From positions 1 through 19,936 of the forward strand of contig JAJNPS010000036.1 of NCBI GenBank assembly GCA_021155205.1: DNA of 19,936 nt. Direction: 5' to 3'. The notes beneath the pieces are model-generated. The model saw only the letters and a list, made by a program, of their open reading frames with translations. It was not told the origin of the DNA and ran no database searches. The stretch is from Rhodobacterales bacterium (GTDB lineage Bacteria; Pseudomonadota; Alphaproteobacteria; Rhodobacterales; Rhodobacteraceae). Within the stretch, counting starts at the first letter, position 1. The number at the start of each line of letters is the position of its first letter. Shown here piece after piece: positions 1 through 7,095 of the stretch. A program made the position numbers and the translations under genes.

Positions 1-82
1 GCGAGCGAAGCTTGCGATCGCTGTATTGCTGCTCTGACGGCGTGCGTGGTCGTGGCGCTCCCGTGACGAACCTGTCCCATAA

Positions 83-547
83 TGCTTCCTTCCATTCCTG
101 AGAAAGGATCGCACCATCAAACCGTGGGATCAAACACCTAAACTCGCTCACGGCCTGTTCTGGGGAAGCCTTGCTGGCTTCACCAGCTACATCAGCCACG
201 CCGGTGCGCCGCCATACCAAACCTTCGTGCAACCGCTACGGCTTGATCGCCTGACCTATGCTGGCACGACGACGATCCTTTTTGCGATCATCAATCTTGC
301 AAAGCTTGGCCCGTACTGGATGAACGGGCAGGTCAGTTTAGTCAGTCTTGAAACCGCGGCCTATTTGATGGCACCGGCGGTTCTGGGCGTATATATCGGC
401 AAAAGGACGGTCGGTTTGGTCAGCGAAGTGACCTTCTACAAAGTCATCACTTGGGCCCTACTGATTGTAGGGCTCGAGTTGTTGGGCAAGGCGCTGATGG
501 GCGTCGATCCGATCCTTGGCCTCATCCAGTTGGTCACGGGTGGTTGA
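83..547 (+). pseudogene. 3' remnant of a TauE/SafE (TSUP) family membrane permease gene
   Basis: The frame ending at the TGA at 545-547 encodes a hydrophobic protein like the C-terminal half of TauE/SafE (TSUP) permeases, which move sulfite, sulfonates or other organic anions. The family signature around GFTSYISHAG and the following RLDRLTYAGTTT are visible at about 178-270, then further hydrophobic segments. Recognisable homology begins near 125, well upstream of the first usable start (GTG at 227), so that start would cut into a conserved segment. In the same frame there are stops at 80-82 (TAA) and 35-37 (TGA). Family members are usually about 250 residues and only about 150 are readable here. 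I read this as a gene broken in its N-terminal half. The alternative is a sequencing error, or a short 106-residue gene starting at 227. It converges on the catabolic block and is probably unrelated to it. Confidence 0.6.
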
Positions 548-578
548 GGAAACCTGACACGGCCGGCGAGAATTTGCC

Positions 579-1097
579 TCACGTCCCGGGCTTTGCCCGC
601 CAGATGCGTTCCGAGGTCTCCGCCTCGTAGCCCAGATTGGCAAAGCTTGCGATTTCCAGGGACTGGCCCCAAGGCGCGGTGAAGTAGATCCAGTTGAAGC
701 CGGCAAGCGGCCCTTCGGTCACGGTGTTCGGACCGTCCAGGAACTCGACCCCGAGGGCGCGCAACCTTTCGGCAGAGGCGAAGACGTCCTCGACCTCAAA
801 GCACAGATGGGTTCCGCCAATTTCGGAATTCCGCCTTGGCCGGGCCGATTTGTCCTCGCCGCTATACTCGAAAAGCTCGACATTGGTACCAGCGCCACAG
901 CGCAGGAACACCAGATCCCGGATGCGGGTGTGGGCGGGGGTTCCCAGCCGACGTTCCATGAACTCCTCGCTCACGTTAAACGCTCCGGTGCGGAACACCT
1001 CGACGGCCCCGAACACGGCCTTGAAGAAGGCAATGCCCCCTTCGATGTCCGGCACGGTGATGCCGATGTGGTGCATGCCGTAGACGCGTTCTGCCAT
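579..1097 (-). CDS. VOC-fold (glyoxalase/epimerase-like) metalloprotein
   Basis: This 172-residue protein has the vicinal oxygen chelate fold: two beta-alpha-beta-beta-beta modules, opening with MHHIGITVPDIEGGIAFF and repeating at GGTHLCFEVEDV. The usual four metal ligands can be placed at H10, E74, H97 and E148, so a divalent-metal active site looks intact. Family members include methylmalonyl-CoA epimerase, glyoxalase I and ring-cleaving dioxygenases; the length and N-terminus resemble the epimerase/lactoylglutathione-lyase group, but the substrate cannot be read from sequence. I chose the ATG at 1097 because GGAGG lies at 1107-1111; an ATG at 1127 would add ten residues without a comparable site. 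It is the last gene of the operon, 42 bases after pcaF, so a role on an intermediate or CoA ester of the same pathway is plausible but unproven. Confidence 0.85.
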   Translation of the reverse strand: MAERVYGMHHIGITVPDIEGGIAFFKAVFGAVEVFRTGAFNVSEEFMERRLGTPAHTRIRDLVFLRCGAGTNVELFEYSGEDKSARPRRNSEIGGTHLCFEVEDVFASAERLRALGVEFLDGPNTVTEGPLAGFNWIYFTAPWGQSLEIASFANLGYEAETSERIWRAKPGT

Positions 1098-1106
1098 GAT
1101 CCGTTT

Positions 1107-1111
1107 CCTCC
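1107..1111 (-). promoter_or_regulatory. Ribosome binding site GGAGG of the VOC gene
   Basis: Reading down the minus strand, GGAGGAAACGGATC precedes the ATG at 1097 by a normal distance and decides between that start and the ATG at 1127. The first twelve bases are identical to the leader of the solute-binding protein gene (10766-10777), where GGAGGAAACGGACA precedes its ATG. Confidence 0.7.
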
Positions 1112-1139
1112 CCGATTTCTTAAGCAAGCGACTGGGTCG

Positions 1140-2342
<1,203 letters not shown>

Positions 2343-2355
2343 GGCAAGGCTTCTT

Positions 2356-3027
2356 TCACAGGTCGGGCACGACAAGATCGGCGACCGGGCCGTCAAGATG
2401 CAGGATGGCCCCGGTCATGGATTGCAGCGCGTCGAAGGTCAGCGACGGCAGCTTCTCCCGCAGCACGAAGCGCCCGCCGACGATGTCGATCACCGCATGG
2501 CTGGAGTAGATGCGGGTCACGCAACCAACCCCCGTCAGCGGCAGGCTGCAGCGCTGCAGGAGCTTCGGCTTGCCGTCCTTGGTGACGTGGTCGGTCATCA
2601 CCGCCACGCGCTTGGCCCCGTGGACCAGGTCCATCGCGCCACCCACCGCAGGCACGCCCTTCGGCCCGGTGGACCAGTTCGCGAGATCGCCGGTCTCGGC
2701 GACCTCATAGGCGCCAAGGATTGCCACATCCAGATGACCGCCGCGCACCATGGCAAAGCTGTCGGCGTGGTGGAAGAAGGCCGTGCCGGGTTTCAGCGTC
2801 ACCGCCTTCTTGCCGGCGTTGATCAGGTCCCAATCCTCCTCGCCGGGGGGCGGGGCCTCGCCAAAGCCAAGAATGCCGTTTTCGGTATGGAAGATCGCCT
2901 GACGACCGGGGGGCTGGAACCGGGCGACCATCTCGGGAAAGCCGATGCCAAGGTTCACATAGGCACCGTCGGTGATGTCCTGCGCCGCGCGCCACGCCAT
3001 CTGGGCGGGAGAGAGTTTCGCGCTCAT
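2356..3027 (-). CDS. pcaJ: 3-oxoadipate CoA-transferase subunit B
   Basis: This is the beta subunit of the succinyl-CoA:3-oxoadipate CoA-transferase, which activates 3-oxoadipate to 3-oxoadipyl-CoA together with PcaI. The 223-residue protein carries the family I CoA-transferase active-site motif TENGILGFG, where E49 is the expected catalytic glutamate that forms the glutamyl-CoA thioester. The downstream GGAMDLVHGAKRVAVMTDH segment is also characteristic. The ATG at 3027 overlaps the pcaI stop in an ATGA arrangement (3024-3027), indicating translational coupling and fixing the start; the reading frame stays open further upstream but only inside pcaI. Acetoacetyl-CoA transferases share the fold; the neighbouring thiolase and ring-cleavage genes favour 3-oxoadipate. 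Confidence 0.94.
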   Translation of the reverse strand: MSAKLSPAQMAWRAAQDITDGAYVNLGIGFPEMVARFQPPGRQAIFHTENGILGFGEAPPPGEEDWDLINAGKKAVTLKPGTAFFHHADSFAMVRGGHLDVAILGAYEVAETGDLANWSTGPKGVPAVGGAMDLVHGAKRVAVMTDHVTKDGKPKLLQRCSLPLTGVGCVTRIYSSHAVIDIVGGRFVLREKLPSLTFDALQSMTGAILHLDGPVADLVVPDL

Positions 3028-3758
3028 GCCACCACCTTGCCATAGCGCGCCCCGGCGCGGTTCAGATCTTCTTCTTGGGCGGGGTTTGCCACCTCGACCA
3101 AGCCCTGCACGAAGATGCCCGGCGTGATCACCGTCTCGGGATCGATCTCGCCGGGGGCGACGATCCGGCTGACCTGTACGATGGTGTTCGCCGCCGCCAT
3201 GCACATCAGCGGATTGAAATTGCGAGCCGCCATCCGGTAGGTCAGATTGCCCAGCCGGTCACCGAGATGCGCCTTGACCAGCGCGTAATCGGCCTTCAGC
3301 CAGCGTTCCTGCACATAGGGACGTCCCTCGAACACCTCGACTGGTTTGCCCTTGGCCAAATCGGTGCCGTAGCTGGTGGGCGTATAGAACGCCGGAATTC
3401 CCGCCCCTCCGGCGCGGATGCGTTCGGCCAGGGTGCCCTGCGGCACCAGTTCAATCTCAATCTTCCCGGCCAGATACATCTCGGTGAACACGACCGGATC
3501 GGCCGAGCGTGGGAAGGAGCAGATCAACTTGGCCACCATCCCCGCCTCGATCAGCGCGGCAAGACCGACGTGGCCGTTTCCGGCATTGTTGTTGACCACG
3601 GTCAGGCCCTTCGGATGCCCCGTCGCGACGTAGCGGTCGATCAGCGCGTGGATCAGTTCGATCGGCGCGCCCGACCCGCCGAAGCCGCCGATCATCACGG
3701 TCATGCCATCGGCGATGCGAGCTACTGCGGCTTTGAGGTCGGGAAGTGTCTTGTCCAT
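3024..3758 (-). CDS. pcaI: 3-oxoadipate CoA-transferase subunit A
   Basis: This is the alpha subunit of the 3-oxoadipate CoA-transferase, 244 residues. The CoA-binding glycine-rich loop is visible near the N-terminus in VMIGGFGGSGAP (residues 21-32), followed by the typical LTVVNNNAGNGHVGLA and by GTLAERIRAGGAGIPAFYTPTS. The start at 3758 is preceded by AGGAAG at a normal distance. The preceding tautomerase-like gene stops 11 bases upstream, and pcaJ overlaps its end by four bases. Together with PcaJ it links the hydroxyquinol ring-cleavage genes to pcaF. Confidence 0.94.
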   Translation of the reverse strand: MDKTLPDLKAAVARIADGMTVMIGGFGGSGAPIELIHALIDRYVATGHPKGLTVVNNNAGNGHVGLAALIEAGMVAKLICSFPRSADPVVFTEMYLAGKIEIELVPQGTLAERIRAGGAGIPAFYTPTSYGTDLAKGKPVEVFEGRPYVQERWLKADYALVKAHLGDRLGNLTYRMAARNFNPLMCMAAANTIVQVSRIVAPGEIDPETVITPGIFVQGLVEVANPAQEEDLNRAGARYGKVVA

Positions 3759-3769
3759 TCCGTCGCTTC

Positions 3770-4102
3770 CTATTTCAGGGCGATGTAGGTTTCGGGGTCC
3801 AGCGTGGTGACCCGGATGGCGACATGGCCGCCGGTTGCCGCCCCGACCATCTCGCGCAGCTTGGCGCAGACGCCCAGCAGGACCGCCCGCGTGCGGTCCG
3901 GGCGCGGCATGATCGCAAGTTCCACGTTGACCGGGGGCAGGTCAGGCATTGCCATGACCGGCATGACGGCGAACTGGCAGGCGGGCGCGTCCACGGCCAG
4001 GTCGCCGCACAGCATGTCGCGGATCGGGCGAAGCGCGCCATACAGCCGGTCGCGACAGTCCGGGTATAGCGCTTCGTCGACGTAGATCTTCACGTTCGGC
4101 AT
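3770..4102 (-). CDS. Small tautomerase-superfamily-like protein with N-terminal proline
   Basis: A 110-residue protein I recognise only at fold level. From the second ATG (4102) the mature chain would begin with proline (PNVKIYVDEAL), the catalytic residue position of the tautomerase superfamily. It then shows two similar beta-alpha-beta units, the second being VNVELAIMPRPDRTR followed by a helix and HVAIRVTTLDPETYIAL, as expected for a trimeric CHMI/MIF-like or double-4-OT-like protein. The ATG at 4105 is also possible and would bury the proline by one residue. It sits between the ring-cleavage genes and pcaI. Cleavage of hydroxyquinol gives the enol 3-hydroxymuconate, which must ketonise to maleylacetate, so a tautomerase here has an obvious possible job. 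That role is inference. Confidence 0.6.
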   Translation of the reverse strand: MPNVKIYVDEALYPDCRDRLYGALRPIRDMLCGDLAVDAPACQFAVMPVMAMPDLPPVNVELAIMPRPDRTRAVLLGVCAKLREMVGAATGGHVAIRVTTLDPETYIALK

Positions 4103-4115
4103 CATGCCCCCCGGA

Positions 4116-5150
4116 TCAGCGTTCCGTCAGAAGTCGAACGTTTTCCGGCCGCGGGGCCAGCGTGCCCGCCTCGATCTGCAGGGCGATCTCGACCACCCGC
4201 CGGTTGACAGGGGCATCGCGGCCATGGGCGCGCAGGGTGTTCACGACCCAGCCGTTCACCTCTTCCACCTCGGCCCGGCGGCCCTTGCGCCAGTCTTGCA
4301 AGGATGTGGTCAGCGTATCCTCGCGCGAGAAGGTGCGGAGGACTTCGTCAAAGATCTCGTCGACATAGCGTTCGGGGTCGTTGCTCATCGTGGGCGGCAT
4401 CCCGATGATCGGCATGATCGTGGCACCATCGGCCAGCGCGGCCTGCATCGCCTCGTACCCAGCTTGCCGCATCACCTCCAGCATCCCGGGCGCGCGGGCG
4501 GCGTCGTTCAGGGCGGTGTCGATGATGGCCGAGGGGATCAGTTCGGCGGCGTTGACGACCAGCTTCATCCACTTGGCCGACCGGATGTCATCCGTCACCT
4601 CGACCCGGCCCGAATGGCGCAGGATGTCGGCCACCGCTTCGACCCGGTGCTGCTGCGCGGGGTCCAAGGCCCCCATCGCGAACCAGGATTCGTCGTGGTC
4701 GTTCTGCCGGTTGGTGACGCCTGGCACCCACATGTTCGACGCAATCTCGATCACCGCACCAAGGGTCCGGTGGCGACCGACCACGGCGGCGATGTCTTCG
4801 TGCGTCATCCCGTTCTGCAAGCCGATGACGAAGCCGTCCTCGGCCAGCACCGGCTTGATCAGCTGGGTGGCCCAGGTCGTGTCATAGGCCTTGACCACCA
4901 GAAAGATCAGGTCGAACGGTTCCTTAATTTCCGCCACCTCGCACAGGTGCAGGGCGGGGACATGGACATTGATCTGCCGGGTGGGCAGGTTCACCGTGAT
5001 GCCGTTTTCGCGGATCGCCTCGATATGGGCGGGCCACTGGTCGATGAACGTCACATCCAGCCCGGCCAGCGCGAAATCGGCGGCGATGGAGGCACCTTGC
5101 GCCCCGGTGCCCAGAAACGCGATGCGCGGGCTTTTGCGGTCGGCGGTCAT
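4116..5150 (-). CDS. Ketopantoate reductase (ApbA/PanE)-family oxidoreductase
   Basis: This 344-residue protein has an N-terminal Rossmann domain with GTGAQG at residues 14-19, a family-typical FDLIFLVVKAYDT strand and LQNGMTHED loop, and a C-terminal helical domain containing SAKWMKLVVNA, which holds the conserved lysine and asparagine of the PanE family. It should therefore reduce or oxidise a 2-keto/2-hydroxy acid with NAD(P)H. A housekeeping pantothenate role is unlikely, because the gene overlaps the hydroxyquinol dioxygenase gene by four bases (ATGA at 5147-5150) and precedes the tautomerase and pca genes. It is somewhat longer than typical PanE (about 300). A reduced or misreduced acid intermediate of the pathway is a plausible substrate; none can be named. 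Confidence 0.8.
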   Translation of the reverse strand: MTADRKSPRIAFLGTGAQGASIAADFALAGLDVTFIDQWPAHIEAIRENGITVNLPTRQINVHVPALHLCEVAEIKEPFDLIFLVVKAYDTTWATQLIKPVLAEDGFVIGLQNGMTHEDIAAVVGRHRTLGAVIEIASNMWVPGVTNRQNDHDESWFAMGALDPAQQHRVEAVADILRHSGRVEVTDDIRSAKWMKLVVNAAELIPSAIIDTALNDAARAPGMLEVMRQAGYEAMQAALADGATIMPIIGMPPTMSNDPERYVDEIFDEVLRTFSREDTLTTSLQDWRKGRRAEVEEVNGWVVNTLRAHGRDAPVNRRVVEIALQIEAGTLAPRPENVRLLTER

Positions 5151-6010
5151 GCTGTCGCGCCCCTGTTCAGGACGAAGTCAAAGGTCGAGCGCCACTGCGT
5201 CTCGCCCCCCGTCACCGGCTCGAACGGGGCGATCAGGGATTGCTTCACGCCGAAGACGGCGTCCGATGTCAGGTAGTCGTCGCCCGCCACGAAGGTATGC
5301 GTGACCACGGTTTCGAACCCCGCGCGGCTGACGATGAAGTGCATGTGCGCGGGGCGGTAGGGGTGGCGGCCGAGATGGCCCAGCATCTGCCCCACCGGGC
5401 CATCGTCGGGGATGGGATAGGACACCGGCTTGATCCCCTTGAACCCGTAGCGCCCGTCCGGTCCGGTGACGAAGACCCCCCGGTTGTTGTGGAGCGGCTG
5501 CACCCCCGGTTGCTGGACATCGTAGAAGCCATCCTCGTTGTCCGACCAGACGTCGATCCGCACGCCTTCCAGCGGGGTTCCGTCAAGGTCGGTGACGGTG
5601 CCCTCGAACAGGCAGGTCTCCCCTGCCCCGGCCAGCATGATGTTGGCCCCCATCGGATATTCCGGCACGCCGTCCACGTGGAACGGCCCCAGCACGGTGT
5701 TCTCCGTCGCCCCGCTCGGGCGGCGGTTGTTGATCGCGTCCACCAGCATCGACACGCCCAGCACGTCGGACAGTAGGATGTATTCCTGCCGGTTCCCATC
5801 GCACATCTGGCCGGCGCGGGTCAGGAAATCGATGGCCGTGGCCCATTCGCCCTGGGTCAGTTCCACATCCTTGATGAAGGCGTGCAGATGCGTCACCAAC
5901 CGGGCCATAACGTGCGCCAGCCGCGGATCGGTGCCATCGCCCATACGCCCGTTCACGGTCTCGACCGAATGGCGTTCGGTGAAATAGTCGATGGCAGCTT
6001 CTGCGGTCAT
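5147..6010 (-). CDS. Hydroxyquinol 1,2-dioxygenase (intradiol ring cleavage)
   Basis: This non-haem Fe(III) intradiol dioxygenase is predicted to cleave 1,2,4-trihydroxybenzene between C1 and C2, giving 3-hydroxy-cis,cis-muconate/maleylacetate. It is 287 residues, usual for the catechol/hydroxyquinol class. An N-terminal helical dimerisation domain covers about residues 1-110 and a beta-sandwich follows. The four iron ligands can be placed: Y163 (GFYDVQ), Y198 (PVSYPIP), H222 and H224 (RPAHMHF). The run PDDGPVGQMLGHLGRHPYRPAH is typical of hydroxyquinol rather than catechol enzymes, and the maleylacetate reductase gene directly upstream supports this. AAAGGA precedes the ATG at 6010, 17 bases after the reductase stop. 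A substituted hydroxyquinol cannot be excluded. Confidence 0.92.
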   Translation of the reverse strand: MTAEAAIDYFTERHSVETVNGRMGDGTDPRLAHVMARLVTHLHAFIKDVELTQGEWATAIDFLTRAGQMCDGNRQEYILLSDVLGVSMLVDAINNRRPSGATENTVLGPFHVDGVPEYPMGANIMLAGAGETCLFEGTVTDLDGTPLEGVRIDVWSDNEDGFYDVQQPGVQPLHNNRGVFVTGPDGRYGFKGIKPVSYPIPDDGPVGQMLGHLGRHPYRPAHMHFIVSRAGFETVVTHTFVAGDDYLTSDAVFGVKQSLIAPFEPVTGGETQWRSTFDFVLNRGATA

Positions 6011-6027
6011 GGTCTTGTCCTTTCAGA

Positions 6028-7095
6028 TCAGATCCGGGCGGGGCGTATGCCCGCCCAGGCGGCCTCAAGCAGCGCAAGGACGCCGTCCTGCGTCACCTCG
6101 CGCGGGTTGGCATAGGGGTTCTTGACGGCCTGATCGGCGATACGGCCAAGCTCGTCTCGGCTGACGCCAAGATCCCGCAGCGCCGTGGGAGCGCCAAGCG
6201 ACCTGGCCAGATCGTAAAGCCCTCCGCCCAGATCGCCGCCGAACAGTCGCGCCGCCGGTTCCAAGGCCGCTGCCGCAGCCACGGCGTTGAAGGCCACCGT
6301 ATGCGGCAAAAGGATCGCATGAGTTTCGGCATGGGGCAGGTCAAGCGCCCCGCCCAGCGTGTGGCAAAGCTTGTGGTGCAACGCCATCGCAACCGACCCC
6401 AGCACCGTGCCGCAGAGCCAAGAGCCGTAAAGCGCCTCACTCCGCGCCGCCAGGTCGGACGGGTTTCGATGGATGCCGGGAAGCGCGTGCTGAAGCGCGG
6501 CAATCCCCTCGACTGCCATCAGCGAGGTCACCGGGTTGGCGTCGGTGGCATACAGCCCCTCGACCGCATGGGCGATGGCGTTCAGGCCGCTGGCCACGCT
6601 CATCGCCACGGGCAAACCAAGCGTCAGCTGCGGGTCATAGATCACCGCTTCGGGCCGGATGCGCGGGTCGCGGCGGGTGGTCTTTACCCGGTCTTCGGTT
6701 TCGCCCAGGATGTCGGTGACTTCGGACCCTGCATAGGTCGTCGCGACCACAAGATGCGGCGCGTCATTGCGCCAGGCAATCGCCTTGCCAAGACCGATGG
6801 TCGACCCGCCGCCGTATGACACGATGCAATCGGCCCCGCTGTCGGCATAGGCCTGAAGGGCAAGAGCGGTCGTCTCGACCGGGGTGTGCATCCGGGCCTC
6901 GGCAAAGACGCCCGCCGCCCTGGGGCCGATCCGGGCGGCCAGCGCCTCGGCGTCGGCCTTCTGGTACGGCGTCGACAGGATCAGCGCGCGCGCACCGCCG
7001 ATCGCCGCAATCTCGTCGCCAAGATGGCCAAGCGCACCCGCGGCAAACCGCACCCGCAGGGGTGCCGAATTGTAGACAAAGCTGTCGGTCAGCAT
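6028..7095 (-). CDS. Maleylacetate reductase (iron-type alcohol dehydrogenase family)
   Basis: This cytoplasmic enzyme reduces maleylacetate to 3-oxoadipate with NAD(P)H, joining hydroxyquinol cleavage to the beta-ketoadipate pathway. The 355-residue length and N-terminal FVYNSAPLRVRFAAG are typical of the maleylacetate reductase branch. GGGST (95-99) marks the cofactor-binding domain, TTYAGSEVTD (119-128) follows, and the C-terminal helical domain has the histidine-rich NAIAHAVEGLY (172-182) and ALHHKLCHTLGG (238-249) segments. Its ATG shares one base with the TGA of the ABC fusion gene (TGATG at 7093-7097), so the two are probably translationally coupled. The order MAR then dioxygenase is common in hydroxyquinol loci. 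Confidence 0.92.
   Translation of the reverse strand: MLTDSFVYNSAPLRVRFAAGALGHLGDEIAAIGGARALILSTPYQKADAEALAARIGPRAAGVFAEARMHTPVETTALALQAYADSGADCIVSYGGGSTIGLGKAIAWRNDAPHLVVATTYAGSEVTDILGETEDRVKTTRRDPRIRPEAVIYDPQLTLGLPVAMSVASGLNAIAHAVEGLYATDANPVTSLMAVEGIAALQHALPGIHRNPSDLAARSEALYGSWLCGTVLGSVAMALHHKLCHTLGGALDLPHAETHAILLPHTVAFNAVAAAAALEPAARLFGGDLGGGLYDLARSLGAPTALRDLGVSRDELGRIADQAVKNPYANPREVTQDGVLALLEAAWAGIRPARI

Noticed and set aside
4104..5276. Long plus-strand open frame opposite the ketopantoate-reductase-like gene
   Set aside because: The minus-strand protein has a full Rossmann motif and coupled starts and stops; the plus-strand translation is histidine/aspartate-rich without recognisable motifs.
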